From positions 7,874,001-7,938,000 of the forward strand of contig CP108521.1 of assembly GCA_035999765.1 (NCBI GenBank): a stretch of DNA of 64,000 nucleotides. Direction: 5' to 3'. A program made the translations under genes and the position numbers. Shown piece after piece: positions 34,744 through 42,746 of the stretch. Origin of the DNA: Streptomyces sp. NBC_01231. GTDB taxonomy: Bacteria > Actinomycetota > Actinomycetes > Streptomycetales > Streptomycetaceae. How positions within the stretch are numbered: the first letter of the stretch is position 1; each line of letters begins with the position of its first letter. The notes under the pieces are model-generated. The model worked only from the letters and a program-made list of their open reading frames with translations, did no database searches and was not told where the DNA came from.

Positions 34744-36900
34744 TCAATCGTGCGCCGCATGCCGTCCGCCCTCGCGCCGGCCGCCCCTCCTGCGCAGGGT
34801 CGTGGGCAGCACGAGGCCGAGGAGCAGTCCGACCGCCAGCACGTACGGCCACCAGCCGAGCCCGCCGCTCGCGGTGTTCGCGGTGCGCGGCTCGGCGGCC
34901 GGGATCCCGCCGGAGGCGACGGCCCCCCGGCCGCTCGGCGTCGCGGTCGCGGCAACGGCGCTGAGCACCACGTCGTTCCCGTCCCCTCCCTGGTAGGTGA
35001 TCCGGTACGTCGTGTCGGCGAGCCTGACCTTCGTCCCCTCGCTCAGTCCACGGAACGCCCCCGCGATCTTCGAGCGTCCCTCGTGGTCGAGCACCGTGAT
35101 CTCACGCGCGGGATCCGAAGTGCCACGCGCGGGACCAGATGTCTCACGCGTGGGTTCCGAGACCACACGCGCCGGATCCGTCCCCGCCGCCGACAGATCC
35201 AGCTCCCCGCCCAGCCGTACCGCGCCCGCCACCGTCAACGGCTCGTCCCGCAGGACCAGTTCGCCCTCGGCCCGCTGTGTGTAGCCGCCCGAGACCGTGA
35301 TCCCGCCCGCGACGACGCCCTCGTTGGTGACGGCCCCCTGCACGGTGCCCTTGCCCGTCAGCGTGGTCGTCACCCGCAGCCCCGCCGTCCCGGTGTCCAG
35401 GCGCGCCCCGGAGGAGGTGAGCCGAATCGCCTCGCTGTGCGCGAGAGTCGCCCCCTTCCGCAGGGCGAGTGTGCCCTTCGTGACCGTCGTCCGTCCGGTG
35501 TACGTCACCGCGGTCCCGGTCAGCGTGGTGGTGGCCGCCCCCGACTGGACCAACGCCCCGCTGCCGCCGACGTGGGAGAGGGCGACCGCCGTCCTGGCGT
35601 TGTGCACGACGAGCGTCCCGTCGTTCACCACCCGGCGCCGTGCGGTGCCCGTCAGCAGCGACCCGTCACCCTGCGCCGACCCGAGCCGCAGGACCGCCCC
35701 TTTCTCCACGGTCGTCGAGCCGTCGTAGTACTGGTCTGCCGCGAAGGTCACGTCGTTCCCGCGGGTCCCCGCGATCACGATGTCCCCGGCGCCGGGCGCG
35801 GACAGTGTGTCGTGGAACCTGCCGCCGCCGATGGGGGCGCCCAGCGTCACCGGACCGTTGTAGTCGAAGGTGAGCTGCGAACGGGAGCGTGCCGCCAGCA
35901 GGTTGATGTAGACGGTCTCGGCGGTGCCCGGCATGAAGATGCGGTGTGTGGTGCCGTCGCCCCACTGGACGTTCGCGCCCTTGATGTTGGTGCCGCGCTT
36001 GTTGACGTTCTTGCGCGCGGGCGTCCAGTTCAGGGCGGGGTCGCTCAGGGAGGGGTCGGTGTCGCCGCCCTGGTCCGCCCAGCTGTACTGGCCGGTGAGA
36101 ACGACCTTGCTGCCCGGCCGCGACTGGATGTTGATGTCGCTGCCGTACTCCCGCTGGTAGAAGTCCATGCCCATGGTGACGGTCCGGCCCAGCGGCGTGT
36201 CCACGGTCCAGGTGCCCTGGTTGAGGACCTTGCGCACGTTCGGCAGCGACGTCGCGAACTCGGGCCGGCCGGCGTTCACCTGCGTGCCGTTGTCGATCAC
36301 CCCGGAGAAGGCGTGGGTGCCCGACAGGTCCCAGGTGCCCCAGAGGAACCGCGGCTGGGTGATCAGCCCGGAGCCGGTGATGGTGCCCAGGTTGTAGGCG
36401 CTGCGCAGGGACAGCCGCAGGGTGCCGTCGACCCTGATGTTGTCCTGGTTGAGCCGGAACGCGGGCGTGTCGTACGGGAAGTGGCCGATCAGTCCTGCGG
36501 TCCCACCGTTGCCGTACTGCAGGGTGGCGCCGCGTTCGACCGTGATCGCCGGTGGGTCCGGGGCAGCGGTGGTGACGTACGGGTGGTTGCCGCCCGGTAT
36601 CGACACGCGTTGCCGCTGCCGGGACTTCGGCAGTGTGAAGTCGCTGTCCCGGGTGAGGACGAGGGTCCCGCCGCCGCGCACGGTGAGCGTGCCCTCGCCG
36701 CGGAACACACCGTCGTACGTCGTCGTCCCCGACGGCACGGTGACGACCGTGTCGCCGGTGAGCGTCACGTCCCGGTCCGCGAGCACGTCGGCGCTGACGT
36801 CGCGGGCGCCGGCCGCTGCCGCCGGGGGAACGGTGACGATCACGGCCACCGCCGCGAGGGCGCCGACGGCCGCTGCTGTCCTGTGGATATGGCTGTGCAC
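34744..36900 (-). CDS. Secreted beta-helix repeat protein with C-terminal membrane anchor
   Basis: A 718-residue protein if started at GTG 36900. Signal peptide RTAAAVGALAAVAVIVTVPPAAAA; then a long Gly/Thr-rich parallel beta-helix (ADRDVTLTGDTVVTVPSGTT, GRGxL-type turns such as GTLTVRGGGTLVLTRD, TTVEKGAVLRLGSAQGDGSL, GRTTVTKGTLALRKGATL). The latter matches the passenger-associated repeat of autotransporters. The end has one helix, WWPYVLAVGLLLGLVL, and a basic tail (RRRGGRR), but no LPxTG motif. It is likely a cell-surface adhesin or polysaccharide-binding/processing protein; no catalytic site is obvious. Start could also be at 36993. Confidence 0.7.
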   Translation of the reverse strand: MHSHIHRTAAAVGALAAVAVIVTVPPAAAAGARDVSADVLADRDVTLTGDTVVTVPSGTTTYDGVFRGEGTLTVRGGGTLVLTRDSDFTLPKSRQRQRVSIPGGNHPYVTTAAPDPPAITVERGATLQYGNGGTAGLIGHFPYDTPAFRLNQDNIRVDGTLRLSLRSAYNLGTITGSGLITQPRFLWGTWDLSGTHAFSGVIDNGTQVNAGRPEFATSLPNVRKVLNQGTWTVDTPLGRTVTMGMDFYQREYGSDINIQSRPGSKVVLTGQYSWADQGGDTDPSLSDPALNWTPARKNVNKRGTNIKGANVQWGDGTTHRIFMPGTAETVYINLLAARSRSQLTFDYNGPVTLGAPIGGGRFHDTLSAPGAGDIVIAGTRGNDVTFAADQYYDGSTTVEKGAVLRLGSAQGDGSLLTGTARRRVVNDGTLVVHNARTAVALSHVGGSGALVQSGAATTTLTGTAVTYTGRTTVTKGTLALRKGATLAHSEAIRLTSSGARLDTGTAGLRVTTTLTGKGTVQGAVTNEGVVAGGITVSGGYTQRAEGELVLRDEPLTVAGAVRLGGELDLSAAGTDPARVVSEPTRETSGPARGTSDPAREITVLDHEGRSKIAGAFRGLSEGTKVRLADTTYRITYQGGDGNDVVLSAVAATATPSGRGAVASGGIPAAEPRTANTASGGLGWWPYVLAVGLLLGLVLPTTLRRRGGRREGGRHAAHD

Positions 36901-36939
36901 GCACGGGAGACGGACCGGGCCCCCGGCCGATAACAGAAA

Positions 36940-36979
36940 AACAGAAGACGCGGTTCCGAAAACAGAAGACGAGGTTCCG
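36940..36979. repeat. Two-copy 21-base direct repeat
   Basis: A 19-base unit (AACAGAAGACGCGGTTCCG) at 36940-36958 recurs with one change at 36961-36979. It lies just upstream of the preferred start of the beta-helix protein. Confidence 0.6.
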
Positions 36980-37028
36980 GTGACCGGGGTCACCGCAGAA
37001 AGCGATTTCCCCTATCGCGTCCAACCCG

Positions 37029-37057
37029 TTGACCTCCCCCTTCCACACCCTTACCTT
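37029..37057 (+). promoter_or_regulatory. Promoter of the GH43 pair
   Basis: TTGACC (37029-37034), 17-base spacer, TACCTT (37052-37057). The start point near 37064 would give a leader of about 75 bases that contains the operator at 37083. Confidence 0.65.
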
Positions 37058-37082
37058 TTCGGCGTTCGTCATAACAACTGAT

Positions 37083-37102
37083 GTTCGAAGTGTCGAACTT
37101 CG
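37083..37102. promoter_or_regulatory. Nested inverted repeats in the GH43 leader
   Basis: GTTCGA-AGTG-TCGAAC (37083-37098) and CGAAGT-GTCGA-ACTTCG (37086-37102) are both perfect and overlap, about 20 bases after the predicted transcription start: a likely repressor site. Confidence 0.55.
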
Positions 37103-37138
37103 CTCTCAGGCACCCCCACCCCCCGAGAGGCAGTCCGT

Positions 37139-38284
37139 ATGAGCCGCACCAGCGACCTGCCCGGTACACCTGATACCGCCGACACCCCTGATGCCCCTGG
37201 GGCCTCCGGCGTCCCCAGCCGCAGACTGCTGCTGAAGGGGGCCCTGGCCGCGGGCGCCCTGACGGCGGCCGCCCCCGGTATCGCCCACGCCACCCCGGCC
37301 CCGAAGGCGGCCCCCTACGTGAACCCGCTCGTGCGCAACCGCGCCGACCCGCACATCCACCGTCACGCCGACGGCTTCTACTACTTCACGGCCACCGTCC
37401 CCGAGTACGACCGGATCATCCTGCGCCGCTCACGCACCCTGAACGGCCTGGCGACCGCGGCCGAGTCCGTCATCTGGACCAAGCACGCCACCGGACCCAT
37501 GGGCGCCCACATCTGGGCGCCGGAGATCCACCGCATCGGCGGCAAGTGGTACATCTACTTCGCCTCCGCGCCCGCCGAGAGCGTGTGGGACATCCGCATC
37601 TGGGTCCTGGAGAACGCGAGCCGCGACCCCTTCAAGGGGACCTGGGTGGAGCGGGGTCAGATCAAGACGGCCTGGGAGACCTTCTCCCTCGACGCCACCA
37701 CCTTCACCCACCGCGGCACCCGCTACCTCGCCTGGGCCCAGCACGAGCCCGACATGGGCAACAACACCGCCCTGTGGCTGTCGGAGATGGCGAACCCATG
37801 GACCCTGACGGGCCCTCAAATACGCCTGTCCACGCCCGAGTACGACTGGGAGACCATCGGCTACAAGGTCAACGAGGGCCCCTCGGTCATCGCCCGCAAC
37901 GGCCGCCTGTTCATGTCGTACTCCGCCAGCGCCACCGACTGGCACTACTGCATGGGCCTGCTGACCGCCGACGCCGACAGCGACCTGATGAACCCGGCGA
38001 GCTGGTCCAAGTCGCCCACACCGGTCTTCACCAGCAACGACACCACCAAGCAGTACGGCCCCGGCCACAACTGCTTCACGGTCGCCGAGGACGGGCGCAG
38101 TGACGTCCTCGTCTACCACGCCCGCCAGTACAAGGAGATCGTCGGCGACCCGCTGAACGACCCCAACCGCCACACCCGCGTCCAGAAGCTGGGCTGGAAG
38201 CGCGACGGCACCCCGGACTTCGGGATCCCCGTGGCGGACACGGCAACGGCCGCCTCCGCACAACCAGTCAAGGGAAGTGCGTGA
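37139..38284 (+). CDS. Secreted GH43-family arabinanase/arabinofuranosidase-like enzyme
   Basis: A 381-residue five-bladed beta-propeller glycosidase with a Tat-like leader (SRRLLLKGALAAGALTAAAPG, cut near AHA). All three GH43 catalytic acids are visible: NRADPHIHRHADGFYYFTA (base Asp), FSLDATTFTHRG (pKa Asp), and KVNEGPSVIARNG (acid Glu). The sequence around ILRRSRTLNGL is of the kind seen in exo/endo-1,5-arabinosidases. It lies directly before the galactanase-like gene, one base apart, so they form an operon releasing arabinose and galactose from pectin side chains or arabinogalactan; exact linkage unproven. Confidence 0.85.
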   Translation: MSRTSDLPGTPDTADTPDAPGASGVPSRRLLLKGALAAGALTAAAPGIAHATPAPKAAPYVNPLVRNRADPHIHRHADGFYYFTATVPEYDRIILRRSRTLNGLATAAESVIWTKHATGPMGAHIWAPEIHRIGGKWYIYFASAPAESVWDIRIWVLENASRDPFKGTWVERGQIKTAWETFSLDATTFTHRGTRYLAWAQHEPDMGNNTALWLSEMANPWTLTGPQIRLSTPEYDWETIGYKVNEGPSVIARNGRLFMSYSASATDWHYCMGLLTADADSDLMNPASWSKSPTPVFTSNDTTKQYGPGHNCFTVAEDGRSDVLVYHARQYKEIVGDPLNDPNRHTRVQKLGWKRDGTPDFGIPVADTATAASAQPVKGSA

Positions 38285-38285
38285 G

Positions 38286-39698
38286 ATGAGACGTGTGTAC
38301 GCGGCCCTGCTCGCCCTCTGTCTGGCGTTGCTCGGCGCCCTCGCCACCGCGGGACCGGCCCAGGCCGCGCCCCAGACGGTCACCAACGGCACGCAGTTCA
38401 CGGACACTTCCGGCAACCCCGTGCACGCCCATGGCGGCGGGGTCATCAAGGTCGGGAACTACTACTACTGGTTCGGCGAGAACCGCAACGCCGACAACAC
38501 CTTCCGGTACGTGGACGCCTACCGCTCCACCGACCTGAAGAACTGGGAGTTCAGGAATCACGTCCTGACCCAGTCGAGCTCCTCCGAGCTGGCCACCGCC
38601 AACATCGAGCGGCCGAAGGTCATGTACAACGCGTCCACCGGCAAGTTCGTGATGTGGATGCACAAGGAGAACGGCGCCGACTACAGCGAGGCCCGCGCCG
38701 CAGTCGCCGTGTCGAGCACCGTCGACGGCACCTACACCTGGCAGGGCAGCTTCCGCCCGCTCGGCCAGCACATGTCCCGCGACATCACGGTCTTCGTCGA
38801 CACCGACGGCACCGGCTACATGGCCTCCGCCGCCAACGAGAACTACGACCTCCAGATCTACCGGCTCACCGCCGACTACACCGGCATCGCGAGCCTGGTC
38901 GCCAACCCCTGGCCGGGCGGCCACCGCGAGGCACCGGCGCTGTTCAAGCGGGGCAACGTCTACTTCATGCTCACGTCGGGCGCGACCGGCTGGAGTCCGA
39001 ACCAGCAGCAGTACGCGACGGCGACCTCACTGTCAGGCCCGTGGTCGGCGATGACCAACGTCGGCGACTCGACCGCCTACGGCTCGCAGACCGCCTACGT
39101 CCTCCCCGTGCAGGGCAGTTCGGGCACCTCCTACCTGTACATGGGCGACCGCTGGGGCAACTCCTTCGGCGGGATCGTCAACGACTCCCGGTACGTGTGG
39201 CTGCCGCTGACCTTCCCGAGCGCCACCTCGATGTCCATGTCCTGGTCGCCGGAGGTCACCATCGACACGGCCGCGGGCACGGTCGGCGGCACGAGCGCCA
39301 CGTACAACACACTGATCGCCCGGCACTCCGCCAAGTGCGCCGACGTGACCAGCCAGTCGCTGTGGTCGGGTGCCCAGATCAAGCAGTACGACTGCAACGG
39401 CGGCGGCAACCAGAAGTACTGGTTCAAGTCCGTGAGCAGTGGCTACTACCAGCTGATGGTCCGGGGCAGCTCCCTGTGCGTGCAGGAGAACGCGAGCACG
39501 GTCACCCAGGAGAACTGCAACGCCTCGTCCACGAGCCAGCAGTGGTCGGTGACCACCACCGGCTCGTACGTGAACCTCAAGTCCCGCGCGACCGGGGAGT
39601 GTCTGGACGTGAACGGCGCGTCCACCGCCAACGCCGCCGCGATCATCACGTACACGTGCAACGGAGCGACCAACCAGCAATGGACGCGCGGAACATGA
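38286..39698 (+). CDS. Secreted GH43 exo-beta-1,3-galactanase-like enzyme with CBM13
   Basis: The 470-residue protein starts at ATG 38286 behind AAGGGAAG. Signal peptide YAALLALCLALLGALA, cut near AQA. The catalytic domain (about 30-340) has NYYYWFGENR, MSRDITVFVDTDGTGY (Asp) and GHREAPALFKRG (acid Glu). The usual base Asp near the N-terminus is missing (VHAHGGGVIKV), which is a known feature of GH43 subfamily 24 galactanases. The C-terminal 125 residues are a ricin-type CBM13 (CADVTSQS, QIKQYDCNGGGNQKY, CLDVNGASTANAAAI, NQQWT). It would remove galactose from beta-1,3-galactan backbones of arabinogalactan. Confidence 0.85.
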   Translation: MRRVYAALLALCLALLGALATAGPAQAAPQTVTNGTQFTDTSGNPVHAHGGGVIKVGNYYYWFGENRNADNTFRYVDAYRSTDLKNWEFRNHVLTQSSSSELATANIERPKVMYNASTGKFVMWMHKENGADYSEARAAVAVSSTVDGTYTWQGSFRPLGQHMSRDITVFVDTDGTGYMASAANENYDLQIYRLTADYTGIASLVANPWPGGHREAPALFKRGNVYFMLTSGATGWSPNQQQYATATSLSGPWSAMTNVGDSTAYGSQTAYVLPVQGSSGTSYLYMGDRWGNSFGGIVNDSRYVWLPLTFPSATSMSMSWSPEVTIDTAAGTVGGTSATYNTLIARHSAKCADVTSQSLWSGAQIKQYDCNGGGNQKYWFKSVSSGYYQLMVRGSSLCVQENASTVTQENCNASSTSQQWSVTTTGSYVNLKSRATGECLDVNGASTANAAAIITYTCNGATNQQWTRGT

Positions 39699-39716
39699 GT
39701 GTCCCTCAGATCAGGA

Positions 39717-41405
39717 TCAGGGCAGCAGATCGATCGCGTCGATCGCCGTCCCCGCGCTGAGGAAGCCGGTCGTCCCCGAACCGCTCACCACGTTGATCTT
39801 CAGCACGTTGTACTGGCCGGTGTCGGTGAGCCAGGCACTCGCCGGAACGCTGTAGGTGAACGTGTGGTTGTTCCCCCGGTAGGACCCGTTGGTCAGCGAC
39901 CGGGTGTTCGGCTGGGTGGGCGGCGACGGGATGGCCGACGTCCAGGTGTCGTTGACGGCGACCTGCGGACGGCCGTTGGCGTAGGCCGTCGTCACGCCGA
40001 TCCGCAGGGTGTGCGCGGCGGCGGCCTGGGCGGCGGTCAGCTTGAAGTAGACGAGCAGACCGCTGTTGACGTCCTTCCAGAGGTAGCAGGGGAAGGCCGA
40101 GGTCTCGCTGCCGCTGCCGATCACCACGTTGCCGGTCCAGGCGGCGGCCCGGACGTCGGAGGGGTGCGCGTACGTCATCAGGTCGGCGTTCTTGAAGCCG
40201 CCCGGCGTGCCGTTCCAGTCGTTGATCCGCCAGATCGCGCTCGCCTTGGAGGGGTCGTTCGAGGACGGGATCGCGATCGAGTTGAGCGTCGTCGTGCCGC
40301 CTGCGGTGACCGCCACCGACGTGGTGTACATGGCGAGTTCGCCCTTGAAGACGGTGAGCGTGTACGTCCCCGGCAGGACGCCCGGCACGGAGAAGTAGCC
40401 GTCCGAGGCGCGGGCCGAACCCCAGTACTGCGCCGCCGAGTTGGCGAGAGAGACCGTGTACGGGTACGCCGTGTCCCGCCCGGTGATCCCGACGCCCGCG
40501 ACCCGGCCCCGGCCGCTCGCGCCTATGTACCCGGAGATGCCGAGCGAGTCCGCCCAGGAGGTGGTCAGAGTGCCCGGATACAGCGAGGAGGAGGGAGCAC
40601 CGCCGTCCGTGAAGGCGATGACGTACGGACCCTGGAGGCCGAAGCGCTGGTCCTCGGTCTGGTTCTGGCCGTAGTACAGGATCTCGTACAGTCCGCCGCC
40701 GTCCGCGCTCTGGTGACGCAGCAGCGAGCGGTAGAACGGGCCGCCGGAGGCCTTCTCGTGGTTGCTGCGCACGATCCACAGGCCGACGCCGCCGGCGGCC
40801 CAGCCGATGTAGTCGTAGTCCATCACCCGCCGCTTCGAGTAGTGCTTGGAGCGGGTCTGGCCGTCGGACTTCGCGAACACGTCCGAGGCCTCGATGGTGC
40901 TGTTCGTGTACGTGTAGGAGTCGGGCTCGTCGTTGAGGAACAGACCCTTCTTCACACGCAGGATGTAGCGGGTCGCGGAGACGGAGGTGTCCGCCTTGTT
41001 GGTCCACAGATAGACGTTGTTCTCGCCGCTGCGGGCCGCGTAGTAGTGCTTCAACGTGCCGTACGTGACCGAGATCAGGATCGTCGAACCGGACTGCTTG
41101 ACGCTGACGGTGGAGGCGCCGAGGCCGGACTCGATGTGCGAGTTCATGCCGCCGTAGCCCTGGTACTCCACGCCCCGGTAGACGAGAGAGGTCAGGTCGC
41201 CGTTGGTCTTGCTGACCTTGAAGACGAGGTTGGCGCCGGTGTCGACGACGTAGTTCGAGCCGTCGTCGGTGTAGCCGAAGGCCGCGGCGGACGCGCTCGC
41301 GGCGAGCGGTCCGGCGAGGGCGGCCGATCCGGCCGCGACGGTACTGCCGAGGGTGCCGAGCACGAAGGCGCGGCGTCGGACCGGTCTGTTCGCGGATCCG
41401 GACAT
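39717..41405 (-). CDS. Secreted rhamnogalacturonan lyase, polysaccharide lyase family 4 type
   Basis: The 562-residue protein starts at ATG 41405, with AAGGAGG upstream. Leader RRRAFVLGTLGSTVAAGSAA (Tat-like). Domain order fits PL4: N-terminal super-beta-sandwich (FKVSKTNGDLTSLVYRGVEY, MDYDYIGWAAGGVGLWIVRS), a small FN3-like domain (YFSVPGVLPGTYTLTVFKGE), and a CBM-like jelly roll (AIWRINDWNGTPGGFKNADL, to NVLKINVVSGSG). It cleaves rhamnogalacturonan I by beta-elimination outside the cell. It is divergent from a CE12 acetylesterase, its natural partner, across a shared 200-base region with palindromes. Confidence 0.85.
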   Translation of the reverse strand: MSGSANRPVRRRAFVLGTLGSTVAAGSAALAGPLAASASAAAFGYTDDGSNYVVDTGANLVFKVSKTNGDLTSLVYRGVEYQGYGGMNSHIESGLGASTVSVKQSGSTILISVTYGTLKHYYAARSGENNVYLWTNKADTSVSATRYILRVKKGLFLNDEPDSYTYTNSTIEASDVFAKSDGQTRSKHYSKRRVMDYDYIGWAAGGVGLWIVRSNHEKASGGPFYRSLLRHQSADGGGLYEILYYGQNQTEDQRFGLQGPYVIAFTDGGAPSSSLYPGTLTTSWADSLGISGYIGASGRGRVAGVGITGRDTAYPYTVSLANSAAQYWGSARASDGYFSVPGVLPGTYTLTVFKGELAMYTTSVAVTAGGTTTLNSIAIPSSNDPSKASAIWRINDWNGTPGGFKNADLMTYAHPSDVRAAAWTGNVVIGSGSETSAFPCYLWKDVNSGLLVYFKLTAAQAAAAHTLRIGVTTAYANGRPQVAVNDTWTSAIPSPPTQPNTRSLTNGSYRGNNHTFTYSVPASAWLTDTGQYNVLKINVVSGSGTTGFLSAGTAIDAIDLLP

Positions 41406-41469
41406 GTGGGGGTGCCTCCTTCGAGAGGTGGGGGGTGCGGATGATGGGTCAGAGTGACAGTTGAATCGA

Positions 41470-41489
41470 TTTCGCGAAAGGGCTTTCGC
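41470..41489. promoter_or_regulatory. TTTCGCGAAA palindrome and GCGAAAG/CTTTCGC repeat
   Basis: TTTCGCGAAA (41470-41479) overlaps the inverted repeat GCGAAAG-GG-CTTTCGC (41474-41489) between the divergent lyase and acetylesterase genes. Candidate operator for both. Confidence 0.5.
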
Positions 41490-41531
41490 TCGCGGGAGGT
41501 TGGCAATCTCGTGAAATCCGTTCAAGGTCTA

Positions 41532-41543
41532 GAAAGCGCTTGC
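41532..41543. promoter_or_regulatory. AAGCGCTT-type LacI operator
   Basis: GAAAGCGCTTGC with a perfect AAGCGCTT core (41534-41541), the same as upstream of the LacI gene at 10.2 kb. It lies 65-76 bases before the acetylesterase start. Confidence 0.5.
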
Positions 41544-41607
41544 CAGGAGCGGTACGGTCCAGCCGCCAGGCCTTGTCGCCCCGTCGCGGGACTGCCTAAG
41601 GAGCCGT

Positions 41608-42651
41608 ATGAGACGTTTCAACCTCGCCGTACTGGCGGCGCTGACACTGAGCGCCGGCCTGACCGCCGTACCGGCCCAGGCGCATGCCGGTCAGCGCCCC
41701 CTGGGCATCGAGAACTGCACCGCCACCGCCTGCCACTTCGACGTCGCACCCGGCACCTACGACGTCACGGTCCTCCTCGGCGGCACCGCCGGGTCGAGCA
41801 CGACCGTCAGCGGTGAGACCCGGCGGGCGCTGCTCCCCGAGACCCCGGTGCCCGCCGGCGAGCGGGCCGCCCGCAGCTTCACCGTGAACGTCCGCACCCC
41901 CGAGGGCGAGCCGACCGGCCCCGCGGGCACCGCCGGCCTCGACCTCACGCTCGGCGGTTCGGCGCCTGCCCTCGCCGGCATCCGCGTCACCCCGGCCCGG
42001 CACGCCCGCCAGATCTTCCTGGTCGGCGACTCCACGGTCTGCGACCAGCCCGCCGACCCCTACACCGGCTGGGGCCAGCAGCTGCCGCAGTACCTCGGCA
42101 AGGGCCTGTCCGTCGCCAACTACGCGGACTCCGGCGAGAGTACGGTGACGTATCTGGGGAACCCCCTGCTGTGGGCCACCGTCCAACCGCAGATCCGGCG
42201 CGGTGACCTGGTCCTCGTCCAGCTCGCCCACAACGACAAGACCACCGACGAGGCGACCTACCGGGCGAACCTGGAGACGCTGGTGGCGGGCGTACGGGAG
42301 AAGGGCGGCACGCCCGTCCTCGTCACCCCGATCGTGCGCCGCTGGTTCAACGGCGACGGCACGCTGAACAACGACACCGCCCTCCTGGTCAACGGCCTCG
42401 GCGTGAACCATCCTGAGGTGGTCCGCTCGGTCGCCGCCGCCGAGAACGTGCCGCTGATCGACCTGACGGCGAGGACGAAGGCGGTCGTGGAGTCCCTGGG
42501 CGTCGAGGGCTCCAAGGCGCTGTACCTCTACAACGAGAAACGGGACAACACCCACACCTCCACCCATGGCGCCACGGTCTACGCGGGCCTGGTCCGCGAC
42601 GCACTCGTCGCGCAGCACCTGGTGCCGAAGCGCCTGATACGGGTGGGATGA
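41608..42651 (+). CDS. Secreted SGNH hydrolase, rhamnogalacturonan acetylesterase-like (CE12)
   Basis: A 347-residue protein with a signal peptide (LAVLAALTLSAGLTAVPAQA) and an N-terminal beta domain of about 110 residues. The SGNH core shows IFLVGDSTVCDQ (Ser142 nucleophile), TGWGQQLP (oxyanion Gly), LVQLAHND (block III Asn) and DNTHTSTHG (Asp313 and His316). This pattern is characteristic of rhamnogalacturonan acetylesterases, which remove acetyl groups from galacturonate so that lyases can act. Divergent from the PL4 lyase and followed by a strong terminator. Confidence 0.88.
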   Translation: MRRFNLAVLAALTLSAGLTAVPAQAHAGQRPLGIENCTATACHFDVAPGTYDVTVLLGGTAGSSTTVSGETRRALLPETPVPAGERAARSFTVNVRTPEGEPTGPAGTAGLDLTLGGSAPALAGIRVTPARHARQIFLVGDSTVCDQPADPYTGWGQQLPQYLGKGLSVANYADSGESTVTYLGNPLLWATVQPQIRRGDLVLVQLAHNDKTTDEATYRANLETLVAGVREKGGTPVLVTPIVRRWFNGDGTLNNDTALLVNGLGVNHPEVVRSVAAAENVPLIDLTARTKAVVESLGVEGSKALYLYNEKRDNTHTSTHGATVYAGLVRDALVAQHLVPKRLIRVG

Positions 42652-42654
42652 GCG

Positions 42655-42690
42655 CCTGGGGCGCCCCGACCGGAACCGGGGCGCCCCAGG
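42655..42690 (+). terminator. Strong hairpin after the acetylesterase
   Basis: Perfect 14-base stem (42655-42668 with 42677-42690), 8-base loop, 4 bases after the stop codon. Confidence 0.85.
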
Positions 42691-42746
42691 TTCACCCTCC
42701 GAGACGTACGCGTTCTGAGAAGCTCGCCTGCTGAGAAAGAGACACC

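Noticed and set aside
33175..36933. A 1252-residue plus-strand frame
   Set aside because: Crosses the permease and the beta-helix gene in the wrong frame with no recognisable domain.
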